This document shows positions 23,561 to 33,819 of a stretch of DNA of 64,000 nt, piece after piece; the stretch's first letter is position 1; each line of letters opens with the position of its first letter. The translations under genes and the position numbers were made by a program. A model generated the notes under the pieces. The model did not search any database. It was not told the DNA's origin and was given only the letters and a program-made list of their open reading frames with translations. Origin of the DNA: Pteria penguin (taxonomy: Eukaryota > Mollusca > Bivalvia > Pterioida > Pteriidae); assembly GCA_035048485.1 (NCBI GenBank), contig CM068582.1:18921570-18985569 (forward strand), in the 5' to 3' direction.

Positions 23561-23787
23561 GACGTCCGGACGGCTGGACAACGGACGAAGGACCATCGCA
23601 TGAGCTCGACTGGTCGAGACCAATAGAGCTAAAAATCAGCATTTCCGATGTTGTTTAGCTTATACATTATGGAAATGGGCAAATTTGTCATTTATAATGA
23701 GTATATAAGTGCCGTTTCGGTGTTTACCCTGCCGTTTCTGTGTTTAGGTGCCGTTTCGGTGTTTCGTTTCATTCGCCAACTGTCGGT

Positions 23788-24561
23788 CCAATATCTGATG
23801 AAACAGCCTTAAAAGTCTGGATTTCTAAGCAATTTTCTAAGTCAAGAATCACTGCTTGGCAAAAAATGAGTCAATCACTACGAAAACTTCACCTTACTCT
23901 GTAACCTTTTGATATGTACTTGCCAAAATTTCAGTTTAATATCTACACAAGTTCGTGACTGTTTTGAGAGCTTTTCAAGAGAACAGCTGGGCGGAAGTAG
24001 AAACAAGATAGGCAACTCGCACAAAAGTAAATGGTGTCAAAATACCGATATTCGAGAAAATGCTTTGTATTTCATTTAGATGTATGTACAATTATCAGGA
24101 CCAAACTATCTAATTTTAGGAAATTCAGATATCATTCATTCTCAAAACGCACCCAAGCAATAATAAGTAAGGTATATAATAGATGCAAATTTTAGTAACA
24201 GGATCGAACGAGAAGTTCAATAGTTGTCTGACAATTGTATATATTCATACGCGATTTTTCAAAACAAATGAAAAATATTTCGAAATTTACAATGCAGTTA
24301 CGTGGAATAACCCCAAATTCTATAAAGAGCCATATTTGCATTTTTCACAGGCCGTTTTGTTTCGATAAATCAATTTGGATAATGTGTTCCACTGACGAAC
24401 AACACAGAATTATTTCTCATGGCGTACTGTTGTTGATTTAATGTGTAGCTGTTCGCCTGCAACTTCCACACACTGCACGACAGCATAGTATGTTGGCTTT
24501 TCTAGCCAACACAAAAACTGGGTCTAATTACAAATCACATAATACCTTCAAAATGCTAGTT
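23788..24561. other. Tandem-repeat remainder and unassigned sequence
   Basis: The first 160 bp continue the tandem repeat seen before element 2. After that I recognise nothing. The short frames at 24183-24441 have no family character. Confidence 0.5.
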
Positions 24562-24774
24562 GGCATATAACCAAAGGTGCATTTTCCTCTGTCTGTGAAC
24601 CGTGGAGTGGGAATATATCAGACAGATGTATTATACAAAAAAAGTCATTTCTTGGACCTTATTAAAATGGGAGACCATGTAATGGCAGACAAGGGTTTTC
24701 TCATACAGGATCTCCTAATGGCTAAGTGTGCATGTCTTAATATACCTCCTTCACAAGAGCATGTAAACATGTAG
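24562..24774 (+). pseudogene. DDE_Tnp_4-type transposase fragment, C-terminal part
   Basis: One frame reads GAFSSVCEPWSGNISDRCII. After a frameshift at an A-run (around 24640) another reads KSHFLDLIKMGDHVMADKGF and IQDLLMAKCACLNIPPSQEH. The order of a W-G-ISD motif, then GD-VMADKGF-I-DLL and then LNIPP, is characteristic, in my recollection, of DDE_Tnp_4 transposases of molluscs and other animals. The Asp of MADKGF is the family's conserved late acidic position. It is truncated and frameshifted, and therefore dead. It may be the other half of the fragment at 15150-15450. Confidence 0.65.
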
Positions 24775-26866
24775 ATGTCTTTATTTCAACAGCCTAATAC
24801 ATTGACGACAAATGCTATTACAAAGAAGATAGCCGACTTACATGCTAAATATGTCTTTGTTCCCGCTGATAAAGCAGGTAATAACATAATAGTTGTTTGA
24901 AAACTATATTATATTGAAGTACTTAAAAACGAATTAAACTCCACTCATATATATGTTGAAAGCCCTACCTCAAAAGAGAGCACCTTGCACGATCACCTCA
25001 TGACCATGTCCGACTTCAAAATTAAAACTGATAAATCTGATCTACCAACCATGTATTGGCTCCCAAAAGTACATAAAAGTCCATATAAATCACGTTTCAT
25101 ATCTAATTCTAGCCACTGCTCTACTACGGTACTATCGAAACATATTACGTCTGCTCTAACTGCTATAAAAGATCATATTATCAAATATTGTGATGTCGCA
25201 TTTCATAATAGTAACATCAATTACTTTTGGTCGATTAAAAATTCTCATGAAGTTATAGACAAACTTCTTTCGCTAAATTTCAAAGCGACTCAAATTTCTA
25301 CATTTGATTTTTCTACACCTTATACATCTCTGCCTCATGATTTGATTAAAAGCAAGTTGCTGTCTCTTATACAATGGTGTTTTCACAGAGAATCTAAAAC
25401 GTACATATCTACTTCCAACAAACAATATACTTCATATAAATACTGGACTTGCAAGGAATTATGTAAAGCACTAGATTTTCTCATGAATAATATTTTTGTG
25501 CAATTTGATGGCAAGATATATCAACAAATAGTTGGGATTCCTATGGGTACTTACTGCGCGCCTCTGATAGCAGATTTATTTCTTTATTGTTATGAGAGGG
25601 ATTTTATGGTTTCTATTCAAAAATCAAAACGTTTTGACCTCATTGACAAATTTAATAATACTTGCAGATATCTGGATGACATTTTGGTTATCGACAACCC
25701 TGAATTCGAACAATTTATATCAGAAATATATCCACCAGAGCTCACATTGAATAAAGCTAATACTTGAGATAAATCTACACCTTTCTTAGATTTAAACATC
25801 AAAATTATCAACCACCTAATATATACTAATATTTATGATAAACGTGAGGATTTTGGATTTCCTATTGTAAATTTCCCTTACTTGGATGGCGATGTCCCTC
25901 GACTCCCATCATATGGTATCTATATATCTCAATTAGTTCGATTTGTCAGAGGCTGCACCAATGTTTTGGACTTTCATAAACGAAATTTACAAATTACTAC
26001 TAAACTTTTAACTCAGGGTTACAGATATCACAAGCTAAGAAAAACATTCGGCAAATTCTTCAGATCTTATTCAGAACTTCTATCTAAATTTGGAAATATT
26101 TCTTTTCAACAGTATGTATCCAATGGAATTTCCCATCCTAATTTTTACGGTGATCTCGTATATAAACTAAGGAAAGTAAAAGGCTCCGATAACTTTATTT
26201 TATCATGTAATAAAATAGTCAAACGTCTCCTAAATAGACAATATGATATTGAGATCATCAAAAAGACTATAGGTCTTGTATTTGGCCCCTCTACAGTCTT
26301 ATGCAGACTTTTACTTGAACGTTGCACGCTGACTAACAGGGCGGTGGGGACTATATGACGGGCCTTGTCCAAACCTCTTTCAGAGGAGACATGGTCCTGA
26401 ACCTCGTCCCCTCTGACTGTTAGTCGGGACTCCTACAGATCTAGGGTCTTAGCTCGCTTTAAGACTGACAGAGCACGGTTTATCATGCTGATGTCGCATA
26501 TATTTTTATACCATTATGTGTTTTACAATACCTTACGTGTTTATATTTTTATGACCTCTCAATATGCGATACCTGTTGACCCTTGTTCTTTACATGGAGG
26601 ATTATTTATAAATTTTTAAATGTACGTCCTCTGATTGTTCTGCTGTTACAGGGAGTGGGAAGGCGGGCCCGTAAACCGGTTAACCACACCATTTGTTTGG
26701 CTTTTGTCAAATTAAATGACCGTCCTAAGTCGGTATCGTAATTGCACTACAATCAAATATTTTTGTAATGTGTTACATGTTCTATTATATTATTTATATT
26801 CATGTATTGTATAGCTCCATGGTGACTTCTGCCACATAACTGAGCCGGTAACTCCTCTTTTTTCTT
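24775..26866 (+). mobile_element. Penelope-like retroelement, copy 2
   Basis: This is the longest copy of the element. From 24796 the frame reads NTLTTNAITKKIADLHAKYV and then VFVPADKAGNN, with an in-frame TGA at 24898-24900. It continues through MYWLPKVHKSPYKSRFI (fingers), FDFSTPYTSLPH (motif A), QIVGIPMGTYCAPL and RYLDDIL (motif C). It has the same TGA (25766-25768) as copy 1, then the downstream domain ending at 26358. The 3' tail matches copy 1 to CTTTTTTCTT. Relative to copy 1 it lacks 21 bp and has N-to-Y and L-to-P changes in conserved blocks. The left edge is near 24775, next to the transposase fragment. The element is inactive as it stands. The family call is from RT motif pattern. 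Confidence 0.65.
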
Positions 26867-26916
26867 ACAAGCAAGAAGATTGTAGTCTCCCTGAAAATAC
26901 TTGTTGAAAGGGCAAT

Positions 26917-27296
26917 TCAGAGGTTAAATTCTTTTAATATCTGAGACGCACAATGAATATAAATATTTTCTGTTGCTAGCCAGGCTGTATCATGACATTT
27001 TCTCTTAGTAGCTGCTAAGTGACTTTGTATTTGACAGTAATATGGTGATGAATCATCTTTTTGCAAGAGAATATTATCTTTGACCAATGTGAAATATTTC
27101 TTATCAAGTGAAGCTGCAACAGCTGAATGTTCATTGGCATATTTGTATGGAAATTTTATTCCAAGACACCAATCTCCACAATATTTAAAATGTACGATAC
27201 CATCAGATGAAGCACTTATGAAGGGAACATTTTCATTTACTATTACGCCAACCAAATTACATGAAAATTTGGCACGATCTTTTTGCGTAACTTTGA
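26917..27296 (-). pseudogene. YqaJ-type nuclease fragment, catalytic residue lost
   Basis: The frame reads VKVTQKDRAKFSCNLVGVIV, PFISASSDGIVHFKYCGDW and CLGIKFPYKYANEHSAVAAS, then SSPYYCQIQSHLAATKRKC. This follows the YqaJ-like exonuclease pattern (G--V----P-L-ASPDGIV, CCG-G-LEIKCPY, YY-Q-Q). Family members degrade DNA using an Asp plus an ExK motif. Here ExK is GIK (Glu to Gly) and the ASPDG box is ASSDG. No start Met is visible and an upstream stop closes the frame. YqaJ domains are common in mollusc and cnidarian mobile-DNA contexts. It is a dead fragment just downstream of Penelope-like copy 2. Confidence 0.65.
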
Positions 27297-27539
27297 CATA
27301 GCTACCGTTGCAGACAATTCATATTTTTGCTATGGGGTAAAGCTGGGACATAGTTTTTCAAATCATCTTATGTCCTAAATTGATTCAACAAGAGTACTGT
27401 CACTGCTTTTCCCTGTAAAATGACAACGATTTTATACTTTGGATGCAATGATTCTGTTCTGCCTCTGGTAGAACCGCATGCTGTAATTAATGTCTCTTTA
27501 CAAAGAGAATCTACATAACCTTCATTTAAATTCAATTTC

Positions 27540-27756
27540 ATGAAATCAAAAAACATAAAAACTTTGAGATTTTGTGTAATTGCAGCCTTATTCACACAAA
27601 AACTTGCGACTAAAATTTGTCGCAAGTGTAAACTTACGAGTTTGATCGTATTCAAAAAGATTCTTAAACTCAAAATGAAAATTAGTCGTAACTTTACGTG
27701 TGTCTCGAACTTCTCTTTGGTTTTAAGTTTTTGTCGTAAGTATAATATTAATTTTA
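27540..27756. repeat. Short palindrome-bearing repeat
   Basis: CTTGCGACTAAAATTTGTCG (27603 onward) is followed by CAAGTG, giving arms CTTGCGAC and GTCGCAAG around TAAAATTT. It lies directly before repeat C2 and may be a terminus of it. No gene is seen. Confidence 0.4.
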
Positions 27757-28235
27757 ATTCATTTGTTTTGTTTTGACGATTGTGATTGGTCCACATATTA
27801 GCGTTCAGACATATATAACCACGATATACCGTCCTCAAATGTATTACCACATTGTACCTAATCTTTGTCCACATTGCCTCAGACTCCAACCATCAAAAAT
27901 ACTGTCTGTAATAATTTCGTTCAGTGCTCTTAACGTCCATCTTAAGTCTCATATCTATGACGATTTGCAAGTTCTACCATTCATGTGCAACCAAGCTGAA
28001 CCAACAAGACTGACAACGTTGACAACGTACTTGACATGATAACGTACCACCATGCAACATACTTTCATCTCGACGTACCGCAGCAAAACTGCCTGTTCAG
28101 CTATTTACGATGCGATGTCAAGTCACTCATGTATGAATCAATTTGCGATTAATAATTTAATCATAAAATTTTAAGAATTTGAAAACGAAGAAACTTCTTA
28201 TGTCGGTGAACTTAATATCAGTTCGAAAATCAGTT
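27757..28235 (+). repeat. Family-C dispersed repeat, copy C2
   Basis: Direct-orientation copy of 6117-6560, with small insertions (for example around 27905-27925). It is non-coding. Confidence 0.7.
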
Positions 28236-28812
28236 GTGAGACATAATACTATGGCCGACTATGCGTAGGTGTCCAAACAGTGTAACTTAGTCTACTCGGG
28301 AAGTGTAAAATTTTATATGCTGAAATGTCATCTAAAATGCAAAGACAAGGAGAAAATGAGGTTAGTTTATTTAAAAAATATACTCGATGTTCATCTTCCA
28401 AAAAATATATGTCAAATAGATCACCGTGTATACGTAGATCCAGCAGGTTATAGAAATCGGTAGATGCGGATATATTAATGAAATTGAAGATTTAGATAAA
28501 CATTAGGGCCGTGTTCAAAAGTTGTAACTTTACAATCGAAATCTTACAATTCTTTGTAAATAAGGCTGATGGATTTTTCATTTTAAATTCCTTATCAAAG
28601 TCATACATATTGTCTAAAATTGGTTCACAGTCAAAGTCGGTGTCGGAATCACCTGACAATATTTAAGCAGTATTACAACCCGTTTTGCAATATTTTATTG
28701 CGAAACGGGTTAGGGTGTCTTATTGCAAAGTGAAATTTTGGCAACAACCCGTGTTGCAATAAACTTTTCTCAAACGCATATATCTACTGAAAATGATTGG
28801 AAACTATAACAA

Positions 28813-31606
28813 CAACAACACCAACAACGCCCACGTGATCCACCATGGATGCATAATGGCATAAGACGGGCAATAATGGATAGGAATAAAAATCATAAAA
28901 GAGCCAGGACTGTTAAAACAAATGAAGCCTGGGCCATATACAGACAAGTCAGAAATATAGTAACAGATCTAGTCCGTGATTCTAAAATAAATTACTTTTT
29001 AAAAAAACTAGCTACTTCTCTTCAACAAGGAAATCTAAACAGTAAACAATGGTGGAAAATCACTAAACAGTTCCTGAAACAAAACAATGATAGTGACATT
29101 CCACTGATAATACACAATGGTCACAATTATAGTTCATCTGTGGATAAAGCAAATATTATTAATGATTATTTTAGTGCCCAAAGCACTATCGACAACACAC
29201 AAGCCACCCTTCCTCCTCTGAATCCCTCAGATACTGTCCTTAGTGAAACAGTTTTGTCAGGACAGGATGTGAGGGATGCACTAAAATTAATAAATGGAAA
29301 CAAAGCCTGTGTGCCTGATCTAGTGAGCCCCAAGCTACTAAAAGAGGTATTTACAGTGTTCTCACCACATTTATGTAAGCTATTCAATAACTCCTTATCA
29401 TCTTCAATTTTCCCCACTAAGTTAGTTGGAAGACAGCAAATATAGTCCCAGTGCACAAAAAAGGAAACCGAACAAACACAAGTAACTGTAGACCCATGTC
29501 CCTCATAAGCTGTATTGGTAAAGTGTTTGAAAAATGTTTATTCAAACACTTATATAATTACCTAGTTTTTAATAATAAATTAATCCCAGTTCAATCTGGT
29601 TTTACACTAGGCGATTCTTTCAATTAATTGATTTGTGCCATACCTACCCGAAGTCAGTTGATAAGGGCAAAGAGATTAGAGTTGTATTTTGTGATATCAG
29701 TAAGGCCTTTGATCGGTTGTAGCACAAGGACTTGTGTTCAAATTGAGACGGATGGACATTGGTGGGTACTTACTGGATTGGTTTGAATGCTATTTGCATA
29801 ACAGAACTCAGAGAGTTGCAATGGAAGGTTGTTATTCTAATTACAATTTTGTTAACGCAGGCGTTCCTCAGGGGTCAATAATGGGTCCACTGTTATTTTT
29901 AATTTAAATAAATGATAACGTGAAAGTATTTGGATCCAATATTAGACTCTTTGCGGATAACACATTATTATATCTTACTGTTCAAGACCCAGCAATTGCA
30001 GCTGAGCTGTTGAACGCTGATCTAGAAAAATTCATACCTGGTCTCAGAACTGGTTAGTAAATTTTAATCCAAATAAAACTGAGGAATCTATTGTATCAAG
30101 AAAAGCTGTTCCACCAGTTCACCCCCCCCCCTCTCTCTCTCTCTCTCTCTTTATGAATAATACCCAGATAAAAACTGTGAATTCTCATAAACATTTAGGA
30201 TTAGTCTTTAACAAAACATGCTCTTGGCATGATCAAATTGAAGAAATATCATCAAAAGTATGAAAGCGTAACAATATACTTCGTAAACTGAAACTCGATT
30301 AGACAGGTCAACATTACAAACCATTTATTTTTCATTCGAGCAATTTTGGATTAAGCTGACATTATATGGGATAGTTGTACACAATATGAAAAAAAATGAA
30401 TTAGAAAAAATCCAAATTGATGCAGCTATGATAATGACTGGAGCAACTAGGTCATGAACCGGAATACTTGCAACTGTTAGTACCTCCCAGTGTTCGTCAG
30501 GTCAGTCGGCGTAATCTGAGATCACAAAACAATTTTCATATTCCAAGATCAAGAACAAACCTATATCGAGAGTCATTTATACCAAATACCTCAAAAGACT
30601 GGAATTCTTTACAAAAAAAAAATATTAGACTCATACAATCATTAAGAGATTTTCGAAAACTTTTGGACAGACACAGACTATTGTTCGAAAATACTACTTC
30701 TTTGGCAATAGGGAATCTCAGATTATGCATGTCCGCTTAAGGTTACAATTCAGCTCTCTGGGTCTGACTTGTACAGGAAACATCTTTCTGACAGTGAGAT
30801 CTGTGCATATTGTAACATCCCTGAGACAGCAACAGTATTTACTACATTGTAGGAAATATAACAATATCAGAACACAATCGATTCTTTCATTAAACGTAGC
30901 CATATACAGAGATATCTTATTAAAAGGGTGCCCCATGTATGATGACATCACCAATGGGAGCATCTTCGCGATGGTACAGGAGTACATAAGACTCACAAAA
31001 CGGTTTGGTTAGGGCCAGCATCTATTCCCCCCTCACTTGCCATTTCACTTCCTACTTCACAAATATAAATATAGCTGCTCTATCCTATACCTAGCACTTC
31101 CCACAACCCTTTCCCCCTCCTATCCTTCCCTTCCATTTTTTTTTATCTCTTTCTATTATTATTATTATTATTTATTTTCCATTGTTTTCATATATAAAAA
31201 CAAGTTATTGTCATATAGTCTAATCAATATAATATATTGGTGTAAACTGTATTCATTTCTCAGTCGGTTATGTCTTGTACTGAAAATTATTCCATTAATC
31301 TAGGAGAGAGCTTTATATAAGACTTTCTTGTTGCTCAATCCTAAACATTATGTAATTTGTATGTGGTAGGTGTTGCTAGCAAGCAGGAGATGCTCACCCT
31401 CCCCGGGCTCCTGATCACACTCCATCACAGGGGTTCACATATGCTCTTCAAGTAGATATATGTTGTTATTTTCCACTTGTTTTTCATTTTCACTGATTTT
31501 GTATGTCCTCTGGTTTCATGATTTTAAAACTTATGGTTTGGATTTATCCATCATCTTTACATTTAGAATATTGCATTTACCTGAATAAATACTGTTTAAA
31601 CCAAAA
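28813..31606 (+). mobile_element. Jockey/CR1-like LINE, 5'-truncated and decayed
   Basis: Consecutive frames give the pre-RT region (28849-29445, RAIMDRNKNHKRARTVKTNE), fingers (VPVHKKG, NCRPMSLISCIGKVFEK, 29450-29550), motif A remnant (VISVRPLIG, about 29690), VNAGVPQGSIMGPLLFLI (29855-29905) and motif C with FADN in place of FADD (about 29950). The thumb follows, and then the C-terminal region (30468-31012) with a degraded zinc motif and ITNGSIFAMVQEYIRL. Stops and frameshifts are frequent, and a deletion around 30455 joins distant parts of the thumb. The 3' UTR is pyrimidine-rich with a CT run (30131-30150) and ATT repeats. The endonuclease domain is missing. It is a non-LTR retrotransposon relic and cannot retrotranspose. 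Confidence 0.8.
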
Positions 31607-32692
31607 AGAAGTATGACCATACAATAACAGTTATGAAAGTGATCGACTTCATGAATATATGTGTTAAAACACCTTTAAATATGATTGTATAGAAAGTGAT
31701 TTCAATCACGATTTATCATTTAATGACATAAGCCCAGAAATGCAATAATTTCATTAAAATTGGGTTGGAGGGTCTTATTGCAAAGTGAAATTTTGGTAAC
31801 AACCCCTTTTGCAATAAACAGCTAATGATTGGAAACTAAAAATACGTCTTATAAATATGAGGTTTTAATACGTAATATGTTAAGAAAGAGAAGGGGAAAA
31901 AATGAAATCTGACTGTACAATAATAGTTATGAAAAGTGATCAACTTCATAAATGTGTGTTTAGACACCTGAAAATATGTATAGAAAGTTAATTCAAACAC
32001 GATTAATCATTGAACGTCATAGAGTAACTTAATGATTTTCTGTTCGTTTAAAGCTCAAAAACAACGCAAGGTAAAAACCAATGGCATAGTTTTAATTTGT
32101 GTGTGTGTATGTTTTTTTTTTTTTTTTTTTTTTTTACTTTTCCTTCTCATTACCCGAGTTACTAAAACAATTGTCCTATTCGTATATTACACACTGACTG
32201 TGACTGTGAATTTTGAGCATCTAAACAAATCAGAACATACAGAGGTAACATCTAGCTTCTTCATTGGACATCCAGAAATTCAAACCATCCAATCCCTACC
32301 ATGTGAAAAGTAAGCCTCATCCGAAAAAAATCTGCCACAAATTTAACCCGAGCAGTAATAATATAGTCTAATTATGACTTCTTTTTCGCTATGAGGTTTC
32401 ACGATGATGTTTTTATGGTAGTGTTTCAACAATTCGGGTCATAATGTAAATACGAAAGTGAACGAACAATTGTTGAACAACAGAAACGAAATGATTCTTT
32501 TAATGTGGTGAAAAATGAACTTTTTAAACCAAGAACACAATTGACAATTAATGTGAAACTTAACTCATTGGCAGAATCATATAACTGATACATACATGTA
32601 TACTTATTCGTTTTGCATTTCTGGTTATTGATAATCAATGAATAAAGTGGTTGAAGTCGCACTCTATGCATATTTTGGGTTTTTAACACATA

Positions 32693-33079
32693 TCAATCTG
32701 ATTAAAACAATATCTTTATTCCGCTTCTCTATTTGTCCCATTGCGGATAAAGATTTGGCGAAACCCTGTAATGGGTCATGTTCTGATGAACTCTGATGAC
32801 GTTTCAGTCACCTAAACCGTTATTTCCCACAGCCAATCAATGACTCGGCTAGGCACGTGATAGTGACGCAATATGTAACAAACACTGTTCAAATGCTACC
32901 TTGTGGGTCACGCACGCTGTGGATGTTAATTTTATTCCTAGAAATTTGTAGCAGATCCACTGATTGGCTGAAAATCAGAGTTCACCAGAACAAGACCCGT
33001 TACGGGGTTTCGCCAGATCTTTATCCGCAATAGGACAAATAGAGAAGTGGAATAAAGATATGGTTTTAATCAGATTGTA
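32693..33079. mobile_element. Palindromic MITE of about 390 bp
   Basis: Arms of about 100 bp (32693-32800 and 32975-33079) are inverted copies. They share CAATCTGATTAAAAC, ATCTTTATTCC, CTTCTCTATTTGTCC, ATTGCGGATAAAGAT and GAACTCTGAT. The inner part has CCCGTAACGGG-type sequence. The spacer is about 170 bp and non-coding. It lies inside element 3. Confidence 0.75.
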
Positions 33080-33459
33080 ACACATATATACAAGGAATAG
33101 ATTACTTCCCAGAAATGTTATTTTGAAGTCATACTTCATTTCATTTTACATTTTCTGAATACATAATGTCTTCAAACATCATACTGAGACTTATCTATAT
33201 AGTTTCCAATCATTTGCAGAAGATACATGCGTTTGAGAAAAGTTTATTACAAAACAGGTTTTATTGCAACAAGTATTACAACCCTTTTTGCAATAAAACC
33301 CGATTTTCAATCAAATTATTGCAAAACGGGTCGGGGTGTCTTATTGCAACGTGAATATTTTAGCAACAAACCGTTCGTTTTTCAATAAAACCCGTTTTGT
33401 AATAGGTTCCATAAATGAAATTCGTCACTTGTTTTTTTAACATTGTCATCAAAATGCAC

Positions 33460-33605
33460 GATTGGTTTATAGATTTCTTGTAGGGCATCTGGAGTTCTTT
33501 ATTCCTTCCAAGTTTCATCAAATTCCCTTCCGTGGTTCTGAAGAAGATTTTGAAAAGGTGAAGTGTAGGTGGACAACGGACGACAGATTCCTGTCTATGA
33601 CTTGA
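33460..33605 (+). repeat. Family-A 3' fragment
   Basis: Words such as CCAAGTTTCATCAAATTCCC and GTGGTTCTGAAGAAGA, followed by GGACAACGGACGACAG, mark a truncated family-A 3' region. Confidence 0.5.
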
Positions 33606-33819
33606 CCATGACATTGAAAACATACATAAAAACTTTTGCCAGCTCCTTTGTCTTCTGACAACTCTTGTTATATAATATTCATACCTAAATACAAATGCCA
33701 AAAGTAACAATATAAAAAGTAAAAACGTAATCGTTACGTTTTTGATCAACTTGAATTTATGTTAAATAATTGAAACATTTTAGTTAAATATCAAAATAGA
33801 GTTTTAGTTTTATAAGAAA

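Larger units (their letters stand above)
20388..23774. mobile_element. Inverted-repeat element 2 with 13-bp target duplication
   Basis: Terminal inverted repeats of 66 bp (20388-20453) and 69 bp (23706-23774) each contain three GAAACGGCA motifs spaced exactly 20 bp. Both ends start GAAT. The element is flanked by the perfect direct repeat GCCAACTGTCGGT (20375-20387 and 23775-23787). The flanking tandem repeat reads through when the element is removed, which supports precise insertion. The interior has a long (TA)n run (21536-21615), a six-copy array (22678-23560) and no recognisable protein. It is a non-autonomous element. A 13-bp duplication does not match a DNA-transposon superfamily I know. 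Confidence 0.75.
28662..33412. mobile_element. Inverted-repeat element 3 with iterated TTGCAAAACGGG motifs
   Basis: The left block (28662-28808) and right block (33198-33412, reversed) share AAACTTTTCTCAAACGCAT and AAATGATTGGAAACTATA. Both contain several copies of TTGCAAAACGGGTT or its complement (AACCCGTTTTGCAA). A third, partial block in left orientation lies at 31745-31835, and the sequence after it (31905-32030) repeats 31612-31740, so the left end is tandemly duplicated. The interior is occupied by a LINE (28813-31606) and a palindromic MITE (32693-33079). No transposase is seen. Part of the terminal motif is in the same orientation at both ends, so the structure is complex. Confidence 0.5.

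Noticed and set aside
22660..23600. The six-copy array as a CRISPR array.
   Set aside because: The whole unit is repeated, with no unique spacers, in a eukaryotic transposon-like context.
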